Positions 24,693-35,945 of a DNA stretch of 64,000 nucleotides are shown here, piece after piece; positions within the stretch are counted from its first letter, which is position 1; the number at the start of each line of letters is the position of its first letter. The notes beneath the pieces were generated by a model. The model was not told where the DNA came from. It searched no databases and saw nothing but the letters and a program-made list of their open reading frames with translations. Location: assembly GCF_040115645.1 (NCBI RefSeq), contig NC_089549.1, positions 1,984,001 through 2,048,000 of the forward strand, given 5' to 3'. Source of the DNA: Euwallacea fornicatus (taxonomy: Eukaryota > Arthropoda > Insecta > Coleoptera > Curculionidae). Made by a program: the position numbers and the translations under genes.

Positions 24693-25004
24693 TCAAAAAT
24701 ATATTAATATAGATGCCAGATTCAAGAGTCTGGTGAATGAGTCTCCTGAAGTTAAATTTTGTCCTGAAATACACATCACAGGCGTGTAAGGGAGCGACGT
24801 AAAATAAAGCCCTGAGCTTTCGCGATCAAGGGCCATAACCATTGCGGTATGTATGGAACTTGAACACTTTCCATTAAAAATAACCAACATCAGCTGGTTT
24901 CCTTGACTTGACAAGAAAACTGCTACAAAATGGTGCTTTATGAAGCTTGAAAAATTGATGTCGTTGCCAATATCAGCTAAAACGCTGCCAAGATTATAAT
25001 GCAA
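24693..25004 (-). CDS. unassigned 103-codon open frame
   Basis: An ATG-started frame of 103 codons on the minus strand, long for such AT-rich sequence. It contains the phrases HHFVAVFLSSQGNQLMLVIF and DSFTRLLNLASI. There is no signal peptide and no known domain. No splice sites at its edges were convincing. It could be an exon or chance, and I assign no function. Confidence 0.2.
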   Translation of the reverse strand: MHYNLGSVLADIGNDINFSSFIKHHFVAVFLSSQGNQLMLVIFNGKCSSSIHTAMVMALDRESSGLYFTSLPYTPVMCISGQNLTSGDSFTRLLNLASILIYF

Positions 25005-25689
25005 TATTTATGAGGCAAACGCTCGGGATAGCTGAGGCTTTTATGTTTTGAAGTGGAAAGTGGTGCGCAAATTACTGCATTAATAACAAAAAGGACACAC
25101 ATACACAAACACGATAAAATTGAGTTCATCTGAGAATTTCCGATTAAAGAAGAAATAATGTTTCGTTAAACCAGTATTTTAATTATAATTTGGTCCTTAA
25201 TCAGCTTCGGCGTAGCTGAAAATTGGTTGTAATTAATCCCAATGTTTGTTTCATCTCTAGTTAAGCCATTTGGGTTAGTGTTATAGGTCGAGTTGGATGA
25301 ACAGAACAGATACGCTACTCTTGATTAACCTAAATGAATATTTATCTTCATCAACATCTGTATATCATCTTGCAGTTTGGGAGCTTGTCTTAGGTCGTAA
25401 TGATGCATGGCCCAGTAAAATTCAATCAGAAAAATTAGCAAATAATTTAGTAAACTTGGCAGACTGCGGCCAATCCCATTGGAAAACCACCAAAAAAGTT
25501 AACAGGCATATCAAATTCTAAATTTTAATAGAAAAAACAACAAAATAGAATTTGATCTTGAATGGACCAGAGATTCTGTGTTATTTCAAACATATTTAGT
25601 ATGAATTTTTCAAACTAAATCTTTAATTCGCAATAAAGTTTTCCACTCTCTAGGACCAAGAATAAATTAATGAAAAATACGAAGTAATA
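25005..25689. other. non-coding stretch, nothing assigned
   Basis: A weak (ACAC) stretch lies near 25096-25112. The 74-codon frame at 25297-25521 has no motif. Confidence 0.35.
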
Positions 25690-26358
25690 CAGGGCGTTTC
25701 AAGAAGGATGTCCCAAACCTCAGGAGGTTATAGGCGGCATTGCGGCGAACAACTATCCCTAGTTTTGAGTCCAGGGTCGTTTTTATTTAAAAACGCAATA
25801 TTAGCTCGCTGGCACCAAAAAATCTTCAATATTCACCTTAAGTAAATAGAATAAAAACAAATAAAATAAATACTTTTTTGTCTCTTCACTACGTGAGCTT
25901 TTGGACAATGCACACGTTTCTATGAACATACGGGATACAATGTGGGTCCAGCATGACGATGCACCTGCACATTTTTCCCGTACTGTGCAGGATCATGTAA
26001 ACCAACATTTTTATGGGCGATGGATTATAAAAGGCAAATCTATCAGGTGGCCAGCGCGATGTCCTGATTTAGGCCCGTTGGATGTTTTTCTCTGAGGTCA
26101 CATCAAGTTGTCGGTTTATAAAACGCCCGCAACCATAAAAAAGGAATTGTTAAAAAAAATGAAGGCAGGCGTCATTTCAAACCTTTATTGAATATTTTTT
26201 TAGAAATTAGTCAAGTATGAAAATATTTTGGTATCAACGAACTAAAAGAAGATGACTCTAAAGCTGAAACAGCTAATTTTTGACTACGGATTTCTTTGCA
26301 GGAGTTGTTCGCCGCAATAACATCCTTAAGTTAGGCCCAACCGTTCTGGAACACCCTG
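25690..26358 (+). mobile_element. 669-bp deleted DNA transposon with transposase relic
   Basis: The left end CAGGGCGTTTCAAGAAGGAT and the reversed right end CAGGGTGTTCCAGAACGGTT bound an element whose plus strand keeps part of an IS630/mariner-superfamily transposase at about 25900-26190. MWVQHDDAPAHFSRTVQDHV (about 25938-25997) carries the second catalytic aspartate and WPARCPDLGPLDVFL (about 26049-26093) the third-catalytic block. A TGA follows at 26094, where the family usually reads WGHIK; the next codons GHIKLSVYKTPA continue the domain after the stop. The N-terminal half and first catalytic residue are missing. Confidence 0.75.
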
Positions 26359-28160
26359 TGTATGAGTACAGATGTAGTACGAATATTTGACAATTAGTAA
26401 ATTTAAAATGGTCAAAATGAAGTTAGCAGTAATATATCAAAAATTGAAAAAGACGGTTTTAATCTGTTGACCACATGTCGGTGAAACGAACTAAATTCGT
26501 GTAGATGAATAGAACAAGATCGTCCAATAACAAATGGGGAAGAAATGGAGTGTGAAAAGCTCTATAAGAGATAAACTGCAATGAAAATATTGACTACTGC
26601 AGAAATGGCCATTTGAGACACTCTACCCGACATAAAATATTGAAATAGACCTGTCCGCTCCTACAAAGCATTCAATGTCTCTTTCGCACATGCCTGTTTC
26701 ACTTAATTGAGCTTTTACTAGGTGATTAACACAATCTAATTGAAGCTTCCTATTTACTTTGATAGTCTGGATCGATTTTTTGCGCTGGATTTAACACAAA
26801 AGGCCATCCAAAGAGAAAGGTCTCGTTTCTGTATAAATGAAAGGGACCTTCTCTGTGGTGAACTAAGATTACACTCAAATCAGATCGGAGGCAGAAAAAC
26901 GTCACTCTGAGCAACCCTTCTTGCTCACAATTATACGACTGCTGCGTGAGAAAGTTGGGACCTCCCTTAAAATATATAGTTTTGAATTTGGAAACAAAGG
27001 ATGATTCTGTTCAGAAACTTTCTGTTTCAAAATTATTTGCTCTAGAAAATCATATTTGCGTTTCATTATGCTAATTAAATAAACAGAGCCACATACACAT
27101 ACACACACATACACACACACACGTCGTTTAGTGCGGTCTAAAAGTGTGGAACTCCCTGGATAAAAACTTGCCAGGAAAACATCCCCTTAACTCACATAGT
27201 TGTTGGATAAACGCTGGAAACTAAATTATGGATATTCGTGCTTGTATGTTGACGTTCGCGTCGAGAGAGCAGTTGTTATAACTTCAATGAATCTCGGAGT
27301 TTACTAAATGTGATGTAGATAACTAAGGTTGAGGGGTATTTAATCAGTGTCTGCTTTGTCTTTGGTGTTCAGGGCACAATTTCCAGTTCGGGGCTATGCT
27401 ATTATCCTGATATGCGAGAGTGAAATTTCGGGAGAAAATCGGTATTACAGATTGCGCTTGATGATGGGCGTGTTTATCTCCCTCTTTGGGCCGAAGCTCA
27501 AAAAATTAAGACAGTTGAGAAAATGACTTTTTATGGAGGGAGAATGAGCTAACATTAGAACGTGGCGAATTTCGCACAATTTCAGTTTGCCCCCAACTTC
27601 CAGAAGATCTTTGCGGATGTTAGCGAGCTTAAAAAGCTTTCTCGGAGATTACCTCAAATTTGATAGGCGAGTCAGATAAAACGTGCTTTATTAAAAAGCA
27701 CATTAGCATGCACAAAAATCTTCAAATATCAGCAGAACGGCACTCTCTACAGGTGTGATTCCACGGAGAGGAAAGTCGATCCCGAACCGTCAGAAACAGG
27801 GTTTCCCATATTAGACTATGCATTTTAAAAGGCAAAGAAACACTTTCTAATCAGAATGCAAAAATCTTTTATTGGGCTAATATAGCAGCAGGATAGACAT
27901 ATAAGTGGGGATAAAAGTTTTCAAAATAATTGTTGGATAACTACGCATTTTGATAATTAATTTTAATCTTAACAAAATTGATGAATTTCCCTTTCATGGA
28001 TCAAGATCAAGATGGAGATTTGCATTGCCGGATGTAGCAAAATTTTGATCTTAGAATTTAAAATTACATCGAATCTCTTGGAGGGCATTGAGAAGACATG
28101 ATCTTTAAAAATTTAATTGTTATCTAAATTAATAATAAATTCCATTAAATTAGCCATATA
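26359..28160. other. non-coding stretch with a CA microsatellite
   Basis: A (CA)n-rich run lies at about 27091-27122 (ACATACACATACACACACAT and onward). The minus-strand frame across it is an artefact of the repeat. No gene recognised. Confidence 0.5.
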
Positions 28161-28670
28161 CAGCGTGTTGCGAATTAATGCACCACTCCGCTAAACACAT
28201 ATTTGCTAAGCGAAAATAATTAGATTTTCTCTATGTAACTTTATTCTTTGGCGCTTTATTCTTACTACACAAGGTGTTCAAATTACGAAGAACATTCTTA
28301 ATAACTTGAGTGTTTCTTGACAAATTTTTATGAAATTTTGCAGTTATTCACAGTTCGATAAGGCGTGCTTTCCCTATATATTGGGAAAAAAAAATGATGA
28401 TCCCCATTTTCCCCGCACTAGTTTCACATTTTTTTACCCAAAATATAGAAAAAGTGTGCCTCATCGAATTATAATCACTGCAAAATTGCATTAAAATATG
28501 TCAAGAACCACCGAAGCGTTTCATAAAATTATTTTTTTTTAAGAACTTCAACACTCTGTACAATAGGTACGAAGCGCCAAAGAAAAAAGTCGCCCAGGCA
28601 AAGTGTAATTATTTTCGCTCAAAGCATCTGTTGTTGCATGAGGATTGACCTAATAATTTGCGACACCCTG
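28161..28670. mobile_element. 510-bp fold-back element with ~240-bp arms
   Basis: The left arm starts CAGCGTGTTGCGAATTAATG and the reversed right arm CAGGGTGTCGCAAATTATTA. The arms stay alignable for about 240 bp (shared GAGCGAAAATAATTA-like, CTTTGGCGCTT and GCAATTTTGCAGT-like words), leaving almost no spacer. TA flanks both ends. It is a palindromic MITE with no coding capacity. Transcription through it would give a long hairpin RNA. Confidence 0.75.
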
Positions 28671-29573
28671 TATTAGTTAAATAACAGATTTTTTATTTTG
28701 ATTAGAAAATTTTCATTTGTCTTACATGTCTTACAATAGCGCATAGTTTAATATGGGCAGCCTTATAGAAGCGAGAGGAACATTGTCGAACAGATTCACT
28801 AAAAATAAGTAAAAGGTATTTGCGCACTCAGTGTTCAAAGGATATTTGCAACAGAGTTATAGAAGAAGAAGAAAATATTCTAGATGTTTAAAACCTAAAG
28901 AACAAACAGCAACAGTTTGTAAGACAAAGTGGATTTACTTGCGATTTTGTTGTCAAAAAATGGAACATGGATTAAATTAAAAGCGGAAATGCATTAATTA
29001 TCCTTCTATAAGGAACCGTTAAGCACAAACCAAAAATCACAGTCAAAGCGATAGTAAAAAGTTTGTTAAAAGTCAGCATTGAATCAATGAATACCTATCA
29101 TCCACTAAACCCATATTCGTTGAATCGGAATAAAAAATCCTTGATCTGAGTCTATGAATAGTACTGGTGTAGCGACTGTCCTAGAGTGACTTTTACCATT
29201 GAAATTTAAAAAGTGGTATCGTCGTTTCTTGATATATTTCCATTTTCAGATTAGTTATTCACACGTGCAGATACCTAGATAAGTTTTTTTTTTAATCTTA
29301 AATACTCCTTAAGATTCAGACCTCGCAACTTCTCCGAACATAATCTCTTTGCTCTTTAATTTTTAAAACCCAATTTTACATGACACTACAAGCCCGGTAA
29401 TAAATATTTTAATAAAGACAAAGGTAGGAAGGAAATACGAAACACTGTTACATTTGATACATTAGGGCTATTTCCCGGCAGAATTATTTCCCCGCCTGGG
29501 GATTTGCAAAGAGAAAGAATGAAGCCGAGGTGATATAACGTGATTTGCGGGAGACATAAAAATACTTTCAACC
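28671..29573. other. non-coding stretch, nothing assigned
   Basis: AT-rich. The short minus-strand frames at 29386-29571 and 29468-29668 overlap each other and have no motif. Confidence 0.35.
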
Positions 29574-29789
29574 TTACGGTTTAGCGGCTTTGGGCTTATG
29601 TACTTTAGAGAATTTAAAAATTTCCTTGAAAAATACTTCAGAACAGCGCTTCCCTTCATGAATAGCAAATCCTACAAGGCAATGCATCTCTTGCGAGTCT
29701 TCGAATGTCAATGTCGACGAACCTATAGTTAACTTAGTAGCAACCTCTCCAGGATTCATATTTACTTTATGTTCCAAATGGCATCTCAA
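29574..29789 (-). CDS. unassigned 71-codon open frame
   Basis: A minus-strand frame with natural-looking composition, containing NPGEVATKLTIGSSTLTFED and GFAIHEGKRCSEVFFKEIF, and ending in a basic tail with a TAA. I could not place it in a family, and no splice partners were found. It may be a small exon. Low confidence. Confidence 0.2.
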   Translation of the reverse strand: MRCHLEHKVNMNPGEVATKLTIGSSTLTFEDSQEMHCLVGFAIHEGKRCSEVFFKEIFKFSKVHKPKAAKP

Positions 29790-30812
29790 AACCCATACCT
29801 ACCACCTCAATACCCTCGTAATGACACAATTAATCCTATGAAAAATAAACATATACAACAATCAATGACTTAATTTAGCCATGTAACCCCACAAATGGAC
29901 AACTAAAATTCCATTTTAAACGCCCTTCGTCGGCGCCACTGGTGTCAGTTTGTGTATAGCTACGAGCGCCAGTCTCCGTGCGAAGTAGTAGCGCATCTTA
30001 AGTATTCATCGTTTCGCAACCCAGGTCGAGGCACTATTCGCTTTGGTCCGCTGGCTTAGGCATTTGACAGGTGTCAGGCTCCTGTCCAAATATAGTTGAG
30101 GAATATATTATTGGTGTTGCAGCGTGATTTATCTTCTATAAGCAAAGTTTTAAACTGATATTAAAAATACCATAATCTTGAGGATAACTCATAAGATTGT
30201 GTTTTTGAGGGATGCTGTACAACTGAGAATACCTCCAATAAAAATTCCCGAAATAGATTCACATTTCTTGAAATTCTGTATAGAATTATGCGATTTACAC
30301 CTCAAGTTGGAATACAGTCTTGACGGTGAAACCCTGGAAAAAAAGGTAATGGGTAAATTTGACCGCTATTTGCCTATGTCACATTTCCTGAACTAATCAG
30401 GAAAGCCCAATGTAGCTCCAGTTCGTGCTCATCCATCTGACCATACAATTTGTACCTTCCCTTTAATTCAGACGATAACTAATATATAATCTACGCTATA
30501 ATAATTCATACCCAAATTGCTGGAAACTACGAAATTCAATTGATTAACTGCAGGTCAGTTCGAACCACCGAGGCCGGAAACTCCATCTCTCTGGAAACCC
30601 GCAAAGCTGTTGCTCAATCTCAAGCTGCAAATTTCCAATATTCAAATTCAGATTTGATTGGTTAGTGCTTTGATTATCTACTTAAGATGGGGAGATATAA
30701 ATACAGTAAATTACTCATTGGAAAAAAATGGAAATTAAATGTCGTTTATTATAGGCAACACTCTTGTTATAGGAAACTTACAGACCTAATTACTTTTATA
30801 AAATAACTAGGT
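29790..30812. other. non-coding stretch, GC-richer patch at 29925-30100
   Basis: The patch 29925-30100 is clearly GC-richer than its surroundings and has a TCAGTTTG word that could be an initiator, so it might be a promoter or 5' exon. This is speculative. The 72-codon frame at 30178-30396 has no motif. Confidence 0.3.
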
Positions 30813-30979
30813 TTAGCGTCGATCTCTTGATGTGATCTTAACTCTAATTCCATGGCGTGTTCGCAATACCATATGTTGAGTAAATACAATGGTATTAGGT
30901 GCATCGATAGGGTCCAACTTGAATTTCCGAAGGAGACTACAGAAAAACGCCTTCGTATTCAGCGTTGCGAATCTCTCAC
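30813..30979 (-). CDS. orphan CYP4-type terminal exon
   Basis: A 167-nt exon preceded by a good acceptor (TATTTCAG at 30980-30987) and opening in phase 1 (G|GT GAG). It encodes GERFATLNTKAFFCSLLRKF and continues to a TAA after ITSRDRR, 54 residues plus a stop. It aligns along its whole length with the last exon of the CYP4 gene at 31485-31645 (GQRFAMLEIKAFFCGLLRKF), the P450 segment just after the heme cysteine. No other P450 exon lies between 30980 and 31484. It is either the last remnant of a tandem CYP4 copy or an alternative last exon of the neighbouring gene, whose exon 8 donor has the same phase. The frame is intact. Confidence 0.75.
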
Positions 30980-31484
30980 CTGAAATAGACAACTCTATCG
31001 TAATTTTGAGGTCTTTCACACTCGCGGGGAAACCTTCCTTTAGGGGGGAATGGGAAGCTTATTTGCTCTCTTCGACGTTTCCCCAAAATATGTTTATGTT
31101 ATCTACTCGTTTGCGCGCTCTTTCTTTCTTTTTCACTCCTCCATCTCTTTTACTCTTATCATTTCCATCGACGTTCTATTCACACCCATCCAGTCGTTCT
31201 CACTCCTCGGGAGCAGCCGAGCAACGTTCGCTGTTGTCACTCTCTTCCCGCGCATTTTTGAGTCTCCTCAGATTCAGTCGACCTTCAGATAATCTCCACT
31301 AATGCGGCCGTACGGACTTATTCAGCAAATTAAACTGAATTTTATTTTGAGTTGCATTTATGGAAGATGCCACAAAATACAACATCCCTCGTTAATTGCT
31401 ATAATTGATAATTTCCTAAACTAATTGCGATCTATATTATTAAAACGCAACGTTAATTTATATGCACGTAATATATTAAAATGT

Positions 31485-34067
31485 TTATTGCCTTAAAGTA
31501 AATTTAACTCGAATTCCATTTTGAGACCTCAAAATGATCTCCTGGATCAACGATAATGTTTCAGGTGTATCTACGGGTTCCAATACGAACTTCCGAAGAA
31601 GTCCACAGAAGAATGCTTTGATTTCCAACATCGCAAACCGTTGACCTAAAATGCACAAGTAAGCTTAATTCAATAATCAGGAATCTTACCTATGCAGTTC
31701 CTAGGGCCTGCACTAAAAGGAATATACGCATAAGTGTGCCTGTTTTGGCTATTCTCCGGCAAGTGTCTGGACGGATCAAACTTGTCTGGATTGAGCCACA
31801 AGTCCGGGTTTCTATGCATGTCGTAAAGATGAATAAAGACGTTTACATCCTTAGGGATCACTCCAAATTTGGTGGAGATTTCATCGTTTGTTTTGCGTCC
31901 CATTACAGGAACTGGAGGGTAAAGTCTTAAGCTTTCTTTGATGCATCTAAAAGTGACTTTTCGGATCATGAAAATGTATCAGTTTTTTTTCATTAAACCT
32001 CTCGAGAAGGGACATTTCTTGTAGATTGGCATATGTGGGTTTATTGGCCAAGTCCGTTCCTAGAATGTTCACAATTTCCTGGTAAACTTCCCTCTACAAT
32101 TAAGAAACTTTTGTTGAAATATCCAAAATTATCAGCAAATTTAATACCTGAAAGTCGCTATGAACTGCAAAGAGCATGGTAGTGAAGCCAAGGCAAGTGG
32201 CAACGGTATCATGGCCCTATAAATTGACTTGGGAATATACAGGGTGTTTGGTCAATTGTGCAGGACATTGAAGAGTTTATTCAAATTTCTTTAAAAATTG
32301 CACACAAACCATATTAAAAACGATAAAAACCCCCAAACCTCAAATGTCTGGACATCTATCGTAAGATAACAAATGGCTAGCTTAAGTTTTGATGAATGCG
32401 CTTGGTGGATACTTAAAACTTTTAAGATTTACTGTTCTCATTTTTTAAATATTTCTTAAGAAACTCCATAAGAACTGAAGGACCATTGCTTAAGAAAGTT
32501 TTAAAGAAATTTGCATAAACTTAAACCTAAGCGTTCAAATAAAATCCACGTTTGAAGGTAACTCTTCTCTGTACCGCAAACTAGGAGGAGCATGTGTATG
32601 CCGTTTTGGGTAAGTACCGAAGCCATTTTAAATTTTATAGTTTGACTAATTTGAACAATTCTTTCATACATACTAAAAAAATTTAGTGTGTTGTTGTGAT
32701 AAAAGGGTCTCTTGTTCTTTTGTTCTTCAGTAATTTTAGAAAAAATTTAAAAAAATTAAAAACTTAATTATTAGGAAAACCGTAACATTTAGTATGTAGG
32801 CACTGATTAAATCACTTCAGAATGTCCTCCTCTAACACCCTATGCAGTATCCTGCACTGCGCACCAAACACCCTGTATAATTCGTTAACATGGAACTATC
32901 TTAACGCACCTCAAACATAAATGTATCAACTTCATTCCTGATGGCAGTATCATCAATTCCTTTATGCCTAAATTTAGCATTAAGCAATATATCCATCAAG
33001 GGATACTTCCTTTTCGTAACACTTTCATCAAAGTGGTCATCAAAAGTCTTGAAATTTCTACTTTTCTCAACGATAATGTTTGTGGTGAAATTATGCAACA
33101 CTTCCAAATCCTTCTTTTCAATTTTTCGTAAAGGAGATAAATCAAATAGTTTTTGCCACCATAACCATGGAGTCGTGGACCTTTTCATTATCATATTGCC
33201 CAGTTCCTGAATTGCGCTTTTATATTTTAAACCCGTTTTGGTTAGCAAATTTACTTTAGTTCCCATGGAGGTTTCTAAACCATTAAGAAGTTTACACTGA
33301 GAATTTGAGTCATCTTTGAACTTACCACTCATTGTAGCTAGGGTGAAATCTGATATAATAGGCATTACGTCTATAGGCTGGTTCAAGTACTGTCTCTCTA
33401 TTAGGTTGTTAAAGTTTTTGGTTTCCCTGTTAAATACATCGACAAATTGCAAGAGGATTGAGAAATGGAAAGCTGGTGTCAGGATTTTTCTTCTTTTCTG
33501 CCACATTGGACCTGTGAATATCAATTATAACGTGTAAAATTTCCTTTAGTTTCAGAGACTTACCCTTGCTGGTAAGGAGGCCATCTCCTAGCCATCGATG
33601 AAGAAATGTATATAAAAAGTTCTTATTCAAATTCTTCATTTTCCCTATAAGAGACTAATAAAACGAGTTAGTTTTGGTTATTATGGGGATTGTTGATTAC
33701 CTCAACCACCTCTGGTTCGGTTACATTGATTATATGCACAATAGGGGTAAATACTACGCTCACAGGGGCGGTTGCTCTAATCCATGGTCGTAAGCGGGTG
33801 AATATTTCTTCTGTAAACCCATAAATATTTGTGATAAACTGTTGATCAATTTAATTATATAATAAAGTAAATAAATACTGTTATCTTACCTGGTGGATAT
33901 CGCCAAAATATGAACAAATGCCCGAATAAAAAGTGATAATCGCCAGCAGTGGGTAACATCCATAATAACTTATGTCGTCTAATGTAACCTGTTATTTTTT
34001 GCCAATTTATATATATCAAAAGATATATAAATGCGAAAATGGATAATGAAAAAAGATAGAGCGACAT
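31485..34067 (-). CDS. cytochrome P450, CYP4 family, complete nine-exon gene
   Basis: A microsomal heme monooxygenase; family members hydroxylate fatty acids, hormones or xenobiotics, and the substrate here is unknown. Exons, 5' to 3': 34067-33890, 33810-33701, 33654-33564, 33511-33326, 33274-32910, 32216-32148, 32093-31999, 31946-31690, 31645-31485. All introns are GT-AG and phases agree. The total is 1,512 nt (503 residues), normal for CYP4. Residues 3-20 form a membrane anchor. E189 begins the CYP4 phrase ETSMGTKVN. The I-helix GHDTVATC starts at 311. ExxR is E369-R372 (KESLRLYPP), the PERF-like region is DPSRH near 422-426, and the heme loop is PFSAGPRNCIG with C449. Most introns are 51-79 nt; intron 5 (693 nt) carries a MITE. 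No lesion was seen, so it is probably functional. Subfamily cannot be fixed by eye. Confidence 0.93.
32240..32875. mobile_element. 636-bp MITE inside CYP4 intron 5
   Basis: The left end CAGGGTGTTTGGTCAATTGT and the reversed right end CAGGGTGTTTGGTGCGCAGT share their first 13 bases, then GTGCAGG resumes in both. TA flanks each side. It fills most of the 693-nt intron. Non-coding and non-autonomous. Confidence 0.75.
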
Positions 34068-34844
34068 GCCTGTTTAGTCAATAATTCGTACTATTAATTT
34101 ATTTATGAATTCACGATATTATGGTTATTTAGGATTAGGCTGAAACAAATAGATTAGTATTTCGTAATTGCAATAAATTATGAAATAAATCTACAGGGGG
34201 CTACAACCATGCTCAAACTGACATTTGTCTCAAGTATTTCAATCTAAATATATATTCATAATTAATCTAAAAATCCATTGAAGTCTCTCAGATAACGAAA
34301 TGCACTCCTGCTCATTACATTGTAAGAGATTAAGTTGTGATTGCAAACAAAATGAACGGAGATTGACGACACATCTTATATGTTCACATTTAAGTGATGT
34401 AAAATGCAATGTCAAGACCAGCGAGACATCTTGTTGGACTTTCGGACAATTTTAAATTTTCAAGGAATTTACTGAGTAACTGTAAAAATTGGGTCCAGAG
34501 GTAGTGACCTTTGATAAGAAAATGATTTCGATTGCATGTTATACGTTTGATGCGCCTCGCTTCTTCATTTACAATAAGTTAACAATAAATTTTCAATATT
34601 AGCATCCATGCTAATACTGAAAAATACATATAATATAAATATATATCATTTACATAATACAAACATAACACTAAAATTTGTAATATCGGCTAACAGGTTT
34701 TATCTAAAAAAGTGAAAAATTATAAAGAAATGATAATTTTCGGTCTGCAAATTGTTGAGAGGCACTTAAAATAATATTTTAGTTCTTATCTGACGGACCT
34801 TCAAGAAAGCGTGGAAAGTTCCCAACAAAGAAGAAATATCCACC
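34068..34844. other. CYP4 upstream region
   Basis: AT-rich sequence 5' of the minus-strand CYP4 start. It presumably holds the promoter and any 5' UTR. No TATA box or other motif can be singled out with confidence. Confidence 0.35.
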
Positions 34845-35945
34845 AGCAACCGGCAATGGATCAACTTTACGGGAAATCAGATATTCCAAAAAAAATTCAT
34901 TTCCCCTGATTTCAAGCATTATTGTGAGTGTAAATATATCAGTTTTCTGCCGTGCTTTTCTTCCATTACAAAGTTACGTAAGGGGTTGCGTTTGAACTTC
35001 AGAAGCATATGTAACGGAAACTGTCGCTCGTATCAAAAAAATCTATGAGACTTTTTTTGTGGGAAATTTTATTGGCAACAACTTTAGTTCTTAGGCCTTT
35101 TTCGTAAATGTAGCGGTTTCCGAGATATTCGAGAAGAAATTTAAGATGAGAAAAAATTTCGCTCCAATAAAGTTCCTTTGCGTTAACTGTCTCTTTGTTG
35201 CTACAGTGTGTGTGTTTTTTATGTTCTCCCTCTACTTACCTTTCCCCCAAATCTCTTTTTGCGTGGAATGCCTTATTCGAATGAATCTAAAAACCAACTA
35301 AAATACTAGCGTGGCCCCTGCGCAAGAAAAATATTTGGCACAAGTGATATGTGGCCCTTTGGAAAACTAAAAATAGTTTTTTTGTTACCCCACCCAGGAC
35401 CCCCTTTTCACTCCACGATCCCGTACGACGGTTGAATTTGAAAATACATTGTGGAAACACATTCTTGTTTAAACACGTTGAATGCCAGATCACGCATTTT
35501 TTGATTTTTTTTTAACATAGATATTTTCATAAGAAAACTTTTTTTTTTATCATTTTCATGAAGTGGCAATCAACTTTCTAGGAGAATTAAATAAATTATG
35601 AATATTTGACTTAACACGTATTCTTCGCGTAAAATTCCATATTTCGTGAGTATCTCGAAAGCCGGTACATTTACGAAAAAAGTTATAAGGACTAAAGTTG
35701 TTCCCAATAAAATTTCCTACACAAAGGGCTAATGGAGTTTGTTTGATACGAGCGGCAGTTTCGGTCAGATATACTTCCAGATTTCAAGCACAAATCCTTA
35801 CATATGTAACTCTGTAACGGGGAAAAAAGCGCAGCAAAAAATGAATATTTTTACATTCACAATAACATGTGAAATCAAGGGAAATTTTAATTTTTTGAAT
35901 GTCTGAGTTCCCGTAAAATAAGGTCCCTGGCAATCTGTTGATTAG
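34845..35945. repeat. 1.1-kb long inverted repeat (arms ~300 bp, spacer ~480 bp)
   Basis: The left arm (about 34845-35150) and reversed right arm (about 35625-35945) align over about 300 bp. Shared words include GAAATTTTATTGG, CAACAACTTTAGT-like and CGCTCGTATCAAA. The same order is kept along both arms, with roughly 75-80% identity by eye. The spacer has no recognised gene. A fold-back or long-TIR transposon is likely. No target duplication was found. Confidence 0.7.

Noticed and set aside
27085..27122. CA repeat considered as a regulatory Z-DNA element
   Set aside because: An ordinary microsatellite with no supporting context.
30889..31302. 137-codon plus-strand frame
   Set aside because: Overlaps the orphan CYP4 exon antisense and continues into a low-complexity C/T-rich tract (serine/phenylalanine-rich translation).
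32941..33210. 89-codon plus-strand frame
   Set aside because: Antisense shadow of CYP4 exon 5.
33275..33325. 17 extra residues in CYP4 as a lineage-specific insertion
   Set aside because: Consensus splice ends and restoration of the conserved ETSMGTK region show it is an intron.
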